Shown: one piece after another, positions 1 to 10,217 of the stretch | Numbering within the stretch: position 1 is the first letter of the stretch | Layout of the letters: the number at the start of each line of letters is the position of its first letter | Assembly: GCA_030682255.1 (NCBI GenBank) | Contig: JAUXOK010000028.1 | Coordinates: 528,001 to 592,000, forward strand | Length of the DNA stretch: 64,000 nt | Direction: 5' to 3' | DNA from: Bacteroidota bacterium | GTDB lineage: Bacteria > Bacteroidota > Bacteroidia > NS11-12g > UBA955 | Program-made: the position numbers and the translations under genes | The notes under the pieces: model-generated | Database searches by the model: none | The model's input: only the letters and a program-made list of their open reading frames with translations | Told to the model about the DNA's origin: nothing

Positions 1-527
1 GGAAAATTTTCGGCACAAGATATTAATTTTGCTAAGAAAGCTGGATTTTCAATATTGAGTAGATCCATTGAAAAATTGATATTTTCGCCTGTTGGATAAT
101 CTGATTTTTGAACCAAATCATTGATCATACCTTGAAGTCCCATTTCTCTGCCATCATCAGGGTGATAAATCTTTGAAATACCGTAAGATTGTAAATCCTT
201 GATTTCCTCGGGCAGGATTGTTCCGCCACCACCACCAAAAATCTTGATATGACCGGCTCCCTTTTCTTGAAGTAAATCGTACATATATTTAAAATATTCA
301 TTATGACCACCTTGATAACTTGTCATTGCAATTGCATTGGCATCCTCTTGAATGGCAGTATTTACAACTTCTTCCGCACTTCTATCGTGACCAAGATGTA
401 TTACTTCGCAACCCGTAGATTGTATAATTCTTCTCATGACATTGATTGCGGCATCGTGCCCATCAAAAAGGGAAGCTGCTGTTACGATTCTTACTTTGTT
501 TTTTGGTTGATATATTTCTGTGTTCAT
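1..527 (-). CDS. icmF: Fused B12-dependent acyl-CoA mutase (IcmF type), N-terminal part only
   Basis: The gene runs off the left edge; about 175 N-terminal codons are visible from an ATG at 527. Residues 1-130 form a cobalamin-binding domain. DGHDAA at residues 22-27 supplies the axial histidine (H24), and a glycine-rich loop ([12 protein letters not shown]) follows. The stretch [11 protein letters not shown] after the domain is typical of the IcmF linker. In IcmF the B12 domain comes first, then a G-protein chaperone domain, then the mutase core. In ordinary methylmalonyl-CoA mutase the B12 domain is C-terminal. IcmF interconverts isobutyryl- and n-butyryl-CoA or related branched acyl-CoAs. 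A free-standing B12 subunit cannot be excluded because the rest lies outside the window. Confidence 0.75.
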   Translation of the reverse strand, partial: MNTEIYQPKNKVRIVTAASLFDGHDAAINVMRRIIQSTGCEVIHLGHDRSAEEVVNTAIQEDANAIAMTSYQGGHNEYFKYMYDLLQEKGAGHIKIFGGGGGTILPEEIKDLQSYGISKIYHPDDGREMGLQGMINDLVQKSDYPTGENINFSMDLLNIENPAFLAKLISCAENF

Positions 528-546
528 GTTATTGAAACTATTAATA

Positions 547-2847
547 TTAAAATGATGAATTAAAACTAATGGCTGGTAAAATTGGCAATTGATCTACTCT
601 GGTGTAATTGACTCTATCAAAATAGAAGATATTCGGACGGTTGTATACGTTGGTAACAGATAAAACTATCCAACTTTTGATTTTTTTGGTCATTTTAAAA
701 TTGTATTTTACAGACATATCTAATCTATGATATGTTGGCAGTCTACCTTCGTTAAACCCACCATACAATATTCCTAACTGTCCATTCGATGTTGCATAAT
801 TGGCACTTGGACCATTTTGAAAATCAAATTTTTCGTAAAGACCTTGAGTTTGTGTAAAAGGAAATCCAGAACCAAAATTCCATCTTGCATTTGCTGACCA
901 CTTCCCTTTTTTATCTAAAGCATAATCAAATACCAGATTAATATTGTGTCTTCTATCCCAATGAGGATTGTATTTATTGATACCATCAAATCTATTTACA
1001 AAAGTGTATGAATAAACCGCCCAAATGTAGGTTCGTTTGTTTTCAAATTTATAACGAATATCGCCACCATAAGCTAAGCCATTTTCAATGATAAAATCTC
1101 TTCTTAATCTTTCCGGTTTATCGGCATATTCGGGTCTGTCATCAAATAATTTTTCTCTGTTGATATTTGTAATTTGATCAAAACTCTTAACAAAACCTTC
1201 CATACCAATTTCACTGGACTTATTGATATCGTAATCAAAACCAAGAACCGCATGTCTAGCAAGTTGAAGTCTTGATGTTACTTCTTTGTTGTCAAAAGTT
1301 GTAGGCAAATCATCAGGACCAGACAAAAAACCATAGAACAAATTAACCACATCTCTATCGCTGAAAGCTGACAATAAATTTTGTGAATATTTTCCAACAG
1401 CAGCTTTTAGTGTTAATCGGGAAGTTAAGCTATACTTTCCATTGATACGAGGCTCTAAAGATGTATTTCCTAAAGATGCATAATATTGAATTCTGACACC
1501 TGTTTCTAAAGTGAATTTCTTTTTAACAAACTTGTATAAGAAAAATCCGCACAATTCAGTGGTGTTATCATTCTGTTTAATGAGTCTATCGTTGGCATTA
1601 TAAATATTAAAATCTGTTCCAAACGCATTGATTTCAAAACCGTATTTTATTTCATCCTTTAAATTATAAGTATTTGCATTCACTCCGATATTTAATCCAT
1701 TGATAGAACTATTTCTTGGTTTGTTATCTAATTCAATTTGATTGATATCGTAATCCGAATAGGTTACAAATCCATCAATTCTAGATTGTTTACCTTCTGG
1801 AACTAGAGAGAATCTTGCACCCATACCGGTTTGGTTCCAATTGTATTTGGTGGAATTAGGGAAATTTACATTGTCTTTGAAATTGAACCCAAAAAGTTTT
1901 ATACTACTTCCGTTTGAAGAATTGAAAGTTACTTTCCCATACAAATCATTAAAACTATAAGGCAATTTATCAGGTTCAGCGTATTCATAAAAAACTCTTG
2001 AACTTCTATCTAAATAGGAATTTTTCATAGAAAAGATAAAACTTGAATTACCTTTTCCGGGTACAAATTTTTTAAGTGGACCTTCCAAGGACAGTTTACC
2101 TAAGAATGGACTTAAAGCAAAATTTCCTGCCAATTTATTCCTATCGCCATCACGGGTTTTTACATCTACAATTGCAGAAACTCTTCCGCCATATTCTGCT
2201 CCAAAACCAGCACTGTATACATCTGCTGACTTCATTAAATCTACATCAAAAACAGAAAAAAGTCCAATTGAGTGAAATGGGTTGTAAATGGTCATACCAT
2301 CGAGAATGATTTTATTCATAACGGGGCTTCCACCACGAATGTATAACTGTCCACCTTGGTCGCCACTGAAAACAACACCAGGTAAAATCTGTAAATATTG
2401 TACCAAATCTGGTGTTCCACCAATTGTTGGAATTTTGGTCAACTGTTTAGCTGTGATTTTTGTTGTTCCTATATCAACGTCTTCCTTCTTTCTTTTTTTT
2501 CTAGTTTCAGAAATTTTACCACCACCGAGCATAACGGTAGTTTGATTTAAAAAGTAATTCAATAAAAGAATTTTCCCTTCAACTATTTGAACATCCAAAG
2601 TGTCGGCATCATATCCAGAATATGTTGCAATCAATTGATATTTACCCGGAGTTAAATTATTGATGATGTAATATCCTTCCGAATTTGCAGTTGCTCCGAT
2701 ATCGGTTCCCAAAACTTGAACACCTGCTAAATCTAATTCAGTACCGGAAACTACATCTTTTACATAACCTTTTACTCCTCCAAATTGAGCAGTTGCCATG
2801 CTCACATAAAAAAACACAAAAAACAGCGCGTAATTCTTCAAAAACAT
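547..2847 (-). CDS. TonB-dependent outer-membrane receptor with CarboxypepD_reg-like domain
   Basis: A 766-residue protein. I chose the ATG at 2847, which gives a signal peptide ([20 protein letters not shown]). An upstream in-frame start at 2901 would overlap the flippase gene. Residues about 23-110 are a CarboxypepD_reg-like beta-sandwich, followed by a Lys/Arg-rich linker. The plug domain follows ([43 protein letters not shown]), then a 22-strand-type barrel ending in aromatic/Ser residues. The family imports large nutrients or siderophores across the outer membrane using TonB energy; the substrate is not evident. There is no SusD partner beside it. It starts 10 bp after the flippase stop, so the two may be co-transcribed. 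Confidence 0.9.
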   Translation of the reverse strand: MFLKNYALFFVFFYVSMATAQFGGVKGYVKDVVSGTELDLAGVQVLGTDIGATANSEGYYIINNLTPGKYQLIATYSGYDADTLDVQIVEGKILLLNYFLNQTTVMLGGGKISETRKKRKKEDVDIGTTKITAKQLTKIPTIGGTPDLVQYLQILPGVVFSGDQGGQLYIRGGSPVMNKIILDGMTIYNPFHSIGLFSVFDVDLMKSADVYSAGFGAEYGGRVSAIVDVKTRDGDRNKLAGNFALSPFLGKLSLEGPLKKFVPGKGNSSFIFSMKNSYLDRSSRVFYEYAEPDKLPYSFNDLYGKVTFNSSNGSSIKLFGFNFKDNVNFPNSTKYNWNQTGMGARFSLVPEGKQSRIDGFVTYSDYDINQIELDNKPRNSSINGLNIGVNANTYNLKDEIKYGFEINAFGTDFNIYNANDRLIKQNDNTTELCGFFLYKFVKKKFTLETGVRIQYYASLGNTSLEPRINGKYSLTSRLTLKAAVGKYSQNLLSAFSDRDVVNLFYGFLSGPDDLPTTFDNKEVTSRLQLARHAVLGFDYDINKSSEIGMEGFVKSFDQITNINREKLFDDRPEYADKPERLRRDFIIENGLAYGGDIRYKFENKRTYIWAVYSYTFVNRFDGINKYNPHWDRRHNINLVFDYALDKKGKWSANARWNFGSGFPFTQTQGLYEKFDFQNGPSANYATSNGQLGILYGGFNEGRLPTYHRLDMSVKYNFKMTKKIKSWIVLSVTNVYNRPNIFYFDRVNYTRVDQLPILPAISFNSSF

Positions 2848-2857
2848 AACTGCAAAC

Positions 2858-4057
2858 TTAATCTTTTTTATGCAAAAATTTAGTGCCGTTAAAATAAGCA
2901 TTTAAATAGAATAACATCGAACCTAGAAAACCAATGCTCCACGAAATAGCTGCTCCATTTAACTGATAAAGAGGAATTAAGAAAATAGCAGAAACTACCC
3001 CAAATACTAATCCTGTTAAATTAGCATTAACGATTAACTTAAATTCATTTTTTGCATGAAAATAATGATTCAAAATATTTGATATACTGAACGTTAAAAC
3101 ACCCAAACTTAAAAAAGGGAATAATTGATTCAAACCGGAAAAATCCTTATCAAAAAGAAACACCCAAAATTGATTTGGAATAGCTACTAAAATCAACAAC
3201 AAAACAACTGACCCAAAAAAGTTGAGCTTCAACATTTTGAATAATGTCTTTTTAATTTCGCTTTCTGAGTTAGAATTTAAAATTTTCATGTGAAGCATTT
3301 GACCAAAACTATGTCCAAGTATCCATATTGCCTCAACAAGCACAATTGCATTGTTGTAAATCCCTAAAGCAGATTGTCCAATCAATATTGCAATTAAAAA
3401 AAAGTTTAATCTGTAATTTAAGAATTGTATGATATGGGCTAATTGCACCCAAAAACCCTGTTTGATTGTCAATTTTAAAAACACAAATTGATGGTCTTTG
3501 AAAGTTATAAACTTATTTATAATCCAGAATGATAAAACGAGGATTGAAATCATTGCAAAAGCAAATGCCATTGGATAAATATTGAGCCCAAAATCTGAGA
3601 ATTGATGAAGCATATAGAAATACAATACCATCAAGGCTGGATATAAAACATTTAAGAAATTTCTTTGATTAACTTTTTGTTGCCCCATCAGCAACATATT
3701 GTTCAGATTATAAACTGAATTAAAAAAAGCAAAGATTGGAACTACATACAAAAATTTAAAATGAGGCAAGGTCCAAATGATGGCATAAGACAAAATACCA
3801 ACGCTACAAATCCACAAAAATGAACTTTTGAAAAGTTGAGATGGTTGGTATTGATAAGACAGATTGATGATAGAAGAATTGCTACCAAATTCCATTATGA
3901 TTTGTAAAAGAGTTATTGAGGTTAGAAACAAGCTGATGTCGCCTCTTCCTTCTGCACCAAAATATCTTGAAGTTAATAAAACTAACAACAAGCCTAAAAA
4001 ACCAACTAAGACTTTGGTAACAAATATGGAAACAACTCCTTTTTTTACGGCAATCAT
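2858..4057 (-). CDS. Wzx/MATE-like polysaccharide flippase
   Basis: A 399-residue polytopic membrane protein with about 12 hydrophobic segments. The N-terminal helix is followed by the SRYFGAEGRGDISLFLTS pattern typical of the polysaccharide-biosynthesis (RfbX/Wzx) branch of the MOP superfamily. Such proteins flip undecaprenyl-linked glycans across the inner membrane. No glycosyltransferase or polymerase genes lie nearby, so the substrate is unknown and this may be an orphan exporter. It lies between the SUI1-like gene (18 bp upstream) and the TonB receptor (10 bp downstream), in one orientation. Confidence 0.8.
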   Translation of the reverse strand: MIAVKKGVVSIFVTKVLVGFLGLLLVLLTSRYFGAEGRGDISLFLTSITLLQIIMEFGSNSSIINLSYQYQPSQLFKSSFLWICSVGILSYAIIWTLPHFKFLYVVPIFAFFNSVYNLNNMLLMGQQKVNQRNFLNVLYPALMVLYFYMLHQFSDFGLNIYPMAFAFAMISILVLSFWIINKFITFKDHQFVFLKLTIKQGFWVQLAHIIQFLNYRLNFFLIAILIGQSALGIYNNAIVLVEAIWILGHSFGQMLHMKILNSNSESEIKKTLFKMLKLNFFGSVVLLLILVAIPNQFWVFLFDKDFSGLNQLFPFLSLGVLTFSISNILNHYFHAKNEFKLIVNANLTGLVFGVVSAIFLIPLYQLNGAAISWSIGFLGSMLFYLNAYFNGTKFLHKKD

Positions 4058-4075
4058 TAATTGGAGAAAAGTTAA

Positions 4076-4414
4076 TTAAATATTATTGGTTTTGTAACCA
4101 TTTGCTTGCAAAAAAGCTTTCACTTTTTGAACCATATCACCTTGAATCAACATTTCGCCATCCACGATGCTGCCACCCGTTCCGCAATGCGATTTCAATT
4201 TTTTAGACAAACTTTCTAAATCTTCACTTTTTCCTATAAAACCTTTAATTAGAGTCGCTTTTTTACCTCCTCTTTGTTTGGTTTCTAGTCTAATCATCAA
4301 TTTTTGTTGTTGGGGCGGCAATGTTTCTTGTTCAGAACTTTCTGATTCAAAACTCATAGAATCATCTGTGCTATACATTAACCCATCAAAATCTCTTTTA
4401 ATCTTTTTATTCAT
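4076..4414 (-). CDS. SUI1/eIF1-like translation factor (YciH family)
   Basis: 112 residues. The C-terminal 75 residues match the eIF1/SUI1 fold: basic IRLETKQRGGKKATLIKGF, then CGTGGSIVDGEMLIQGD with the invariant glycines and acidic turn. The first 35 residues are an acidic Ser/Glu/Gln-rich tail. Bacterial YciH homologues bind the small ribosomal subunit and are thought to influence start-codon fidelity; a role here is inferred only from family. The start overlaps the 3' end of the lipid kinase by 8 nt, suggesting translational coupling. Confidence 0.9.
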   Translation of the reverse strand: MNKKIKRDFDGLMYSTDDSMSFESESSEQETLPPQQQKLMIRLETKQRGGKKATLIKGFIGKSEDLESLSKKLKSHCGTGGSIVDGEMLIQGDMVQKVKAFLQANGYKTNNI

Positions 4415-5285
4415 TGCTTAAAATATTTAAACTTAAAGGTTCAATATTAACATTTATTTCTTTACCTAGCCAAATTGGTTCTCCATCTACATGAACTGGA
4501 CCATCTGTTTCTCTTTTGATAACAAAGTCTGTTCCTGTAAAAGTTACACTGTTGCGATTTTGATGCAATCTTCCCTCCAATAAATTTTTCATGAGGAAAG
4601 GGACACTTAAAGTTGAAAATTTCTTGACGATTACAATGTTAAACAATCCATCATCTGGCATTGCACCCGCATGAACTTTCACATTATTGCCCCATTGTGT
4701 GGCATTTGCTATGCTAATCATAAAGGCATTACCTGTCCAAATCATTTTATCGAATTGATAAATGGTGTAAACCTGACTTTTATAATTGGTTTGGTTTAAA
4801 ATAGTTTTGATATAACCTATCAAACCTCTTTTTTTATTGTTTGCAAACAATGCACTGATATGCGCATCAAATCCAATACCGCCAATATTTACCATGCAAT
4901 GTCTATTGAGCCAAACAGTATCAATCAATTTTGGTTTTGCCAAAGCAAGAGATTGAATGGCTTTTTCTGTATTAATTGGAATTTTAAAATGACGAGCAAA
5001 ACCATTGCCAGAACCTAATGGAATGATCCCTAACAAAATCCCCGTATTGACAATTCGAGAGGCAATTTGATTAATGGTGCCATCGCCACCGGCTGCAATT
5101 ATCACATCTACTTTGTTTTTGATAGCAGTTTCGGTGAGTAAAATAAGGTCATCTGCTTTTTCTGTGGGCCAAACTTGAACATCAAATTTTTCGGAATCAA
5201 TGTTTTTAAAAATTAATTCATTAAGGTTTGATGTTTTGTTTTTTCCTGAAAACGGGTTGAATATGACGACCGCTTTTAATTTCAT
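4407..5285 (-). CDS. Diacylglycerol/lipid kinase (YegS/BmrU family)
   Basis: 292 residues, usual length for the family. It has the nucleotide-binding GGDGT motif at residues 66-70, preceded by an NPFSGKNK start and followed by the IPLGSGNGFARHF loop. The C-terminal beta-sandwich contains GAMPDDGLFNIVIVKKF and VHVDGEP. The family phosphorylates diacylglycerol, ceramide or related lipids with ATP at the membrane. Its start is directly adjacent to the stop of the DUF4159 gene (1-nt overlap), so the two are probably translated from one mRNA. Lipid substrate unknown. Confidence 0.9.
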   Translation of the reverse strand: MKLKAVVIFNPFSGKNKTSNLNELIFKNIDSEKFDVQVWPTEKADDLILLTETAIKNKVDVIIAAGGDGTINQIASRIVNTGILLGIIPLGSGNGFARHFKIPINTEKAIQSLALAKPKLIDTVWLNRHCMVNIGGIGFDAHISALFANNKKRGLIGYIKTILNQTNYKSQVYTIYQFDKMIWTGNAFMISIANATQWGNNVKVHAGAMPDDGLFNIVIVKKFSTLSVPFLMKNLLEGRLHQNRNSVTFTGTDFVIKRETDGPVHVDGEPIWLGKEINVNIEPLSLNILSNE

Positions 5286-5947
5286 TATCTATTAAAAGCG
5301 TATTGGATAATATTAGCACCCATTTTAAATGCTAATTGTCTTTTTTCCTCGGGGTCGTTGTGTACGGATGCATCTTCCCAACCATTTCCTAAATCCGCTT
5401 CGTAACTAAAAAAGCAAACTAGCTTTCCTTTTAAAATTAAGCCAAAACCTTGTGCTGTTTTGCCATCGTGTTCATGAATTTTGGGCAATCCATTGTTAAA
5501 TTTATAAGTTTGATGATAAATGGGGTGAGAAAAAGGTAATTCCACAAAACTGAGTTCAGGAAAAACTTTTTTCATTTGAATTTCGATAAAAGGTTTAAGT
5601 CCATAGTTATCATCAATATGCAAAAAACCACCAGCCTCTAAGTACTTTCTTAAATTAGAAACGTCTTTATCCGAGAAAACAACATTTCCATGACCTGTTA
5701 AATATATCCAAGGGTAATTAAATATTTCGGGAGAACCTACTTCAACAACTGCTTCCGATGGATTGATATTGGTTTTAAGATTTTGATTGCAGAAATTAAC
5801 CAAATTGGGCAAGGCTGTTTTGTTGGCATACCAATCTCCGCCTCCTTTGTATTTCACTTTAGCAATTTTATACGCAAAATCAGAATGAGCAGAACTCATC
5901 AGTATCAATATTGAAAGGGCTGTAAATACTAATTTTGTTTGTTTCAT
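5285..5947 (-). CDS. DUF4159 domain protein, secreted or periplasmic
   Basis: 220 residues with an N-terminal signal peptide (MKQTKLVFTALSILILMSSAHS). The rest is one DUF4159 domain. The hallmarks are YLTGHGNVVFSDKDVSNL, a GGFLHIDDNYG loop, PFSHPIYHQ and a near-C-terminal WEDASVHND. The fold resembles a glutamine-amidotransferase-like (DJ-1/ThuA) Rossmann domain, but no catalytic role is established for the family. It overlaps the upstream gene by 4 nt (ATGA) and the lipid kinase by 1 nt, forming a tight three-gene operon. Confidence 0.85.
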   Translation of the reverse strand: MKQTKLVFTALSILILMSSAHSDFAYKIAKVKYKGGGDWYANKTALPNLVNFCNQNLKTNINPSEAVVEVGSPEIFNYPWIYLTGHGNVVFSDKDVSNLRKYLEAGGFLHIDDNYGLKPFIEIQMKKVFPELSFVELPFSHPIYHQTYKFNNGLPKIHEHDGKTAQGFGLILKGKLVCFFSYEADLGNGWEDASVHNDPEEKRQLAFKMGANIIQYAFNR

Positions 5948-6801
5948 CTTACGGGATTGTCTTTTATTTTAGCATTTTCCAAATCTTCGTATTTTATCCA
6001 TTTGCCTTTTTTGTTCAATTGATAAAAATCTATTCTGCCATCGGGTATGTAATATTGTTTCAAGGCTAACTTTTCGTAGTTTGAGGGCACTAAATTAGAA
6101 AAAGTTATTGACTTTATTTCTTTTTCGAATCTCAAAAACATGGTAGATTGATCGGCATATTCATAAAACACGCGATATTGCGGTGTGTAATCATTTGGGG
6201 AACTATAAAAAACAGGTGCGCCAATGTGGAATTCATTTTGTTTATCAACCCACAAAACATCAATGATTTTTTGGTTCATAAAACTATTTTTACCATTAAA
6301 ACCTAACACACAATAATAATCTTTACCTTTTCTTTTGAAATGATAAATCTGATAATACAATGTACTTGGCCAAAAATCTACATTATATTCCTCATAAAGC
6401 GAATCTGTTTTATGAAGGCTATGTGCATTCAACCAATAAGTTTGAGTTGACTTTTTATCTGATTTTCTATACAAAACCACACAATGATTGGTAAATTCTT
6501 CTTTATCATTAACCAAAGCCCAACTGATTACTTTCATCTTGTTGTCGTCAGAAACTAAGACAGAAACGGTTTGAGCAATAGAATCCCAACTTAAATTAAA
6601 CACATTTTCATCGCTTAACATGTCGTTTAACAAAAATTTAAAGGAATCATTATACAAAATTCTTTTCTGTTCCACTTTGCTGAAGCGGATGCTATCGGAA
6701 TACTTTTTCAGAAAACTCATGTTTTCTTGAGCATTAGAATTTACAAAAATCCCTAAGCATATAATTAAAAAAACACCTTGCTTTAACATTACATTTTTCA
6801 T
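5944..6801 (-). CDS. Secreted protein of unknown function
   Basis: 285 residues beginning with a signal peptide that ends near FVNSNA-QE. The mature part is a mixed alpha/beta sequence with several WxN and YY patterns and no catalytic motif I recognise. It is the first gene of a minus-strand run that includes the DUF4159 protein and the lipid kinase (4-nt ATGA overlap with DUF4159). The conserved pairing suggests it acts in the envelope with the DUF4159 protein. Function is not assignable from the sequence. Confidence 0.75.
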   Translation of the reverse strand: MKNVMLKQGVFLIICLGIFVNSNAQENMSFLKKYSDSIRFSKVEQKRILYNDSFKFLLNDMLSDENVFNLSWDSIAQTVSVLVSDDNKMKVISWALVNDKEEFTNHCVVLYRKSDKKSTQTYWLNAHSLHKTDSLYEEYNVDFWPSTLYYQIYHFKRKGKDYYCVLGFNGKNSFMNQKIIDVLWVDKQNEFHIGAPVFYSSPNDYTPQYRVFYEYADQSTMFLRFEKEIKSITFSNLVPSNYEKLALKQYYIPDGRIDFYQLNKKGKWIKYEDLENAKIKDNPVR

Positions 6802-6856
6802 CTTAATATATATAAAGCAAAAAAGTAACCATTTATTGTGTTGGATTCAAAAAAAA

Positions 6857-8035
6857 TTAGAGCGCTTCTATTACCATAGCGCTGGCACCGCCACCACCAT
6901 TACATATTGCAGCACCGCCAATTTTAGCATTATTTTGTTTCAATACATTAATCAATGTTACCACGATTCTAGCACCGCTGCATCCCAAAGGATGACCTAA
7001 TGAAACAGCACCACCATTCACATTTACTTTATCTGGAGATAAATTCAATAATTTATTGTTTACCAAACTTACCAAAGAAAAAGCTTCGTTGAATTCAAAA
7101 AACTCAATGTCAGACATTTCTAATCCTGCATGTTTAGCCGCTTTGGGCATAGCCAAACTTGGAGCTGTAGTAAAATATTCAGGAGCATGTTCTGCATCAG
7201 CAAAACCTCTTATTTTAGCAATTGGTTTTAATCCCAAAGCTTCCATTTTTTCTTTGCTCATTAATATCAAAGCCGCTGCGCCATCATTCATGGTGCTAGA
7301 ATTAGCCGCTGTTGCACTGCCCTCTTTGCTAAATGCAGGTTTTAAACCAGCTATTTTGTCAAATTTAACATTTTTATATTCCTCATCGTGGTAAAAAATG
7401 GTTACGTTTCCTTTTTTGTCAACCATTTCTACAGGCACAACTTCATCATTGAATTTACCCGCTTCCCAAGCAGCAGCAGAACGTTTGTATGAATTAATAG
7501 CATACTCATCTTGTTGCTCTCTTGTGATATTTTGTTCGGTTGCACATTTGTCTGAACACCAACCCATCATTTGTTGATTGTATACATCCAACAAACCATC
7601 GTGTGCCAATCCATCTGTTAAATTAGCATTGCCAAATTTAAATCCATTTCTGCTGCCTAATAAATAATGTGGCACTTGACTCATGTTTTCCATACCACCC
7701 GCAACAACCACATCTGCCACACCAGTCATGATTTGTTGTGCTGCCAACGAAATAGATTTCATACCACTGGCGCATACTTTATTGATTGTAGTAGCCTGAA
7801 CAGAATTTGGCAAACCAGCAAATTTTGCAGCCTGACGAGCCGGGGCTTGACCTAAACCAGCTTGTAAAACACTGCCAAAATATATTTCTTGAACCTCATT
7901 TGAGTCTAAATTAATTTTTTCAAGCGCTCCTTTAATGGCTGCTGCTCCAATTTTAGTAGCAGGCACACCCGATAAAGCGCCCATAAAACTACCCATTGCT
8001 GTTCTAACCGCTGATACTATATATACTTCTTTCAT
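6857..8035 (-). CDS. Acetyl-CoA C-acyltransferase (thiolase)
   Basis: 392 residues from the ATG at 8035. The longer reading frame from 8089 would add 18 residues lacking thiolase similarity, and a -7 promoter element lies inside that stretch. Catalytic residues sit at the classical biosynthetic-thiolase positions: C88 in NKVCASGMKS, H348 in SLGHPLGCSG and C378 in AICNGGGG. It condenses two acetyl-CoA to acetoacetyl-CoA or runs beta-oxidation thiolysis; length and motifs favour the acetyl-CoA acetyltransferase type. A monocistronic unit is likely, with 55 bp to the next gene. Confidence 0.93.
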   Translation of the reverse strand: MKEVYIVSAVRTAMGSFMGALSGVPATKIGAAAIKGALEKINLDSNEVQEIYFGSVLQAGLGQAPARQAAKFAGLPNSVQATTINKVCASGMKSISLAAQQIMTGVADVVVAGGMENMSQVPHYLLGSRNGFKFGNANLTDGLAHDGLLDVYNQQMMGWCSDKCATEQNITREQQDEYAINSYKRSAAAWEAGKFNDEVVPVEMVDKKGNVTIFYHDEEYKNVKFDKIAGLKPAFSKEGSATAANSSTMNDGAAALILMSKEKMEALGLKPIAKIRGFADAEHAPEYFTTAPSLAMPKAAKHAGLEMSDIEFFEFNEAFSLVSLVNNKLLNLSPDKVNVNGGAVSLGHPLGCSGARIVVTLINVLKQNNAKIGGAAICNGGGGASAMVIEAL

Positions 8036-8055
8036 TTGGTTTTTTATAATGGCTG

Positions 8056-8063
8056 CAAAAATA
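8056..8063 (-). promoter_or_regulatory. Bacteroidota -7 element of the thiolase gene
   Basis: TATTTTTG matches the TAnnTTTG -7 consensus exactly and ends 20 nt before the chosen ATG. No good TTG -33 element is seen at 19-21 nt, so this is a partial promoter match. Confidence 0.45.
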
Positions 8064-8440
8064 GGATTTTTTGTGGAAAGTTTACTCATATAATGAAGTC
8101 TTGTAAATGTTAATTTATATTGGATAACAAAGTTGCTTTAGGTTATACTATGATGATATTTACAACGAATTATTTATTACAATTTTAACAATGAAAAAAC
8201 TATAATTTTAAAACCGATCTTGATTATACTAATTTTTAGTTTAAAATACTTTTTTTCAGAATAAAGAATAAAATCCAAGTCTTGAAAATTCACTAAAATG
8301 CAAATTTTATTATTGATTTTTAGTAAAAAAGCAGCAAATTGATGATATTTCTAAGCCTATGGTATTTTCACCAAAACTCCTATCAAATAAATCTTTGTTT
8401 TTCATTGGCGATAACATCAATAATTGCAAAATACAAGTTT
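8064..8440. other. AT-rich intergenic stretch, no gene seen
   Basis: About 380 bp of low-complexity AT-rich sequence between the thiolase and a lipoprotein gene. I find no open frame with coding character, no strong hairpin terminator and no tRNA. It may hold the thiolase promoter's upstream part and the 3' end of the lipoprotein transcript. Confidence 0.6.
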
Positions 8441-9028
8441 TTATTGTATAATATATGAACTTTTTAATCTAAGTGTATCGCCATTGTAATAAGCCATTTC
8501 TGTTATGCCTTTATGTCTTTCCCATTTGGTATAATATGGAAAAAAGGTTGTACAAGGATAGGTAATATATTTAAATGCCCTTAAAACACATTTACCATCC
8601 ATTGAATCTCTTGTAATAGTTTTAATTTTCAAATTATCACATACAGACATTGAATCAAGCCCATTTTCAAAATAAGACAATTGATGAAGTCCAAAGTATT
8701 TATTAGTAGAAAAATCCACTCCACCTCCCACAAAAACAGAAAATGTATCCCTATAAATTGATGTTAAATTTAATTTAATATCTTCAGCCCAATAAGTGAC
8801 TTTTCCTTTTGTATTTTCAATCACTTCAAAACGATTTAACACTTCTACAACCTTCCAAGTGTCCAACAAATTAGTTCGAGTATTTTCATATTCCCACCAA
8901 GTTCCTTTTTGAAACACACAAAAATCTTTAGTTTCTTTAGCTATGTATGCTGTATGTGGTTCTGTCTTCTTATCACAACTTTGTGTAAAGAGTAATGTAA
9001 TAAATGAGAATAGAATTGATTTTTTCAA
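8441..9028 (-). CDS. Putative lipoprotein of unknown function
   Basis: About 195 residues from a TTG start at 9028, which gives a standard lipoprotein signal (MKKSILFSFITLLFTQSC) with the lipobox cysteine at residue 18. A second TTG at 9058 would add 10 residues before the signal. The mature part contains WWEYENTR and KCVLRAFKYITYPC, with paired aromatic and Thr residues, resembling small beta-rich Bacteroidota lipoproteins. There is no ATG in the region, so the start is uncertain. It is isolated by intergenic gaps on both sides. Confidence 0.7.
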   Translation of the reverse strand: MKKSILFSFITLLFTQSCDKKTEPHTAYIAKETKDFCVFQKGTWWEYENTRTNLLDTWKVVEVLNRFEVIENTKGKVTYWAEDIKLNLTSIYRDTFSVFVGGGVDFSTNKYFGLHQLSYFENGLDSMSVCDNLKIKTITRDSMDGKCVLRAFKYITYPCTTFFPYYTKWERHKGITEMAYYNGDTLRLKSSYIIQ

Positions 9029-9155
9029 GCTATATTTATCAGTAATTGTATAAATCAATTAATTGTCAATTTTTTGATTTTTCGAAAATAACTAAATAAA
9101 ACTAAATCCACAATTATCCTCTCCAAGTAAAGAAGCTATCAACATTAAATGAATT

Positions 9156-10217
9156 TTAATTCTTCATATTTTTCAGTTTGTCAAACTCAAGTATTGTTAT
9201 CAAACTGCCTTTAATTTCAACCAAACCCTCGTCTTTAAAATCGGTAAGGGTGCGTATTAGTGTTTCGGTTGCTGTACCTGCTATGTGGGCTAAATCCTCT
9301 CTTGATATCGGAAAGCTAAATGAATCCGTTTCTTCGTTGCCATATTTGTCCTTAAGCAAAACCAAGCTTTGAGAAACTTTTTTACGAACACTGTTGTAGG
9401 CAATCTGCAATAGGCGTTCTTCTTTTTCTCTAATTTCTTTGCTCAATAATTTCATAAATGTGTTGGCTACATCTCTGTTGAGGTATATCATTTTCAAGAA
9501 ATCGTCTTTAGAAATCAATTTAATCTCACAATCTTCCATGGCTATAGCTTCGTCATCGTAAACACCCCCTTCTAACAATGTTACATATCCGAAAAAATCA
9601 CCTTCGTTGTATAATCCGGTTATAAATTCTTTGTCTTGACTGTTAGATTTTAGTGTTTTTACTTTCCCTTTTTCTATGTAAAATAAAAAATTGGGATTAT
9701 TATTTTCAGAATAAATGATTTCTTTTTTTCGGAAAGCTTTTGATTTGATGTTTGAATGAATCTGAGCAAAAGAATCGATGGTTTTGACATGAGAAATAAA
9801 ATTTTCGAAACCATCTTGTTTGTTATTAAAGTTAGCCGCACTCAAAGCTTCCGCTTTTTTTAATCTAACCTCTATAGCAGAAAGTAATTCGGTATCATCA
9901 AAAGGCTTTGTAATATAATCATCAGCCCCCATTTGCATCCCCTTGCGAATATCAGCCCTATCTGCTTTTGCAGTCAAAAATATAAAGGGAATTTGATTGG
10001 TGGATGGATCTCTGTTGATTAAATGCAAAACACCATAACCATCCAATTCGGGCATCATGATATCGCAAATAATCAAATCGGGTTTATTGGCAAGTGCTTT
10101 TTTAAAACCAATTTTCCCATTTTCTGCTACCTCCACCAGATGTCCTGAAAGTTCAAGAATCTCGGAGGTATTTTCTCTCATTTCTTTGTTATCTTCGATT
10201 AGTAAAATTTTTGCCAT
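9156..10217 (-). CDS. Response regulator with Crp/Fnr-type output (REC-cNMP-HTH)
   Basis: 353 residues with three domains. Residues 1-120 are a receiver domain with phospho-acceptor D52 (ICDIMMPELDG), T82 and K104 (ITKPFD). Residues about 150-265 are a cyclic-nucleotide-binding-like beta barrel (GKVKTL, EGDFFGYVTLLEGG). Residues about 275-350 are a Crp winged helix-turn-helix with REDLAHIAGTATETLIRTL as recognition region. No Cys cluster for an Fe-S centre is present, so it is not a classical oxygen-sensing Fnr; the signal probably arrives by phosphorylation. It lies immediately after the PAS kinase gene at the end of the cbb3 oxidase cluster, so it likely regulates respiration. Note the PISREDLAHIAG motif typical of Crp-family DNA binding. 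Confidence 0.92.
   Translation of the reverse strand: MAKILLIEDNKEMRENTSEILELSGHLVEVAENGKIGFKKALANKPDLIICDIMMPELDGYGVLHLINRDPSTNQIPFIFLTAKADRADIRKGMQMGADDYITKPFDDTELLSAIEVRLKKAEALSAANFNNKQDGFENFISHVKTIDSFAQIHSNIKSKAFRKKEIIYSENNNPNFLFYIEKGKVKTLKSNSQDKEFITGLYNEGDFFGYVTLLEGGVYDDEAIAMEDCEIKLISKDDFLKMIYLNRDVANTFMKLLSKEIREKEERLLQIAYNSVRKKVSQSLVLLKDKYGNEETDSFSFPISREDLAHIAGTATETLIRTLTDFKDEGLVEIKGSLITILEFDKLKNMKN

Noticed and set aside
2848-2901. Longer start of the TonB receptor
   Set aside because: It overlaps the flippase gene and destroys the signal peptide at 2847.
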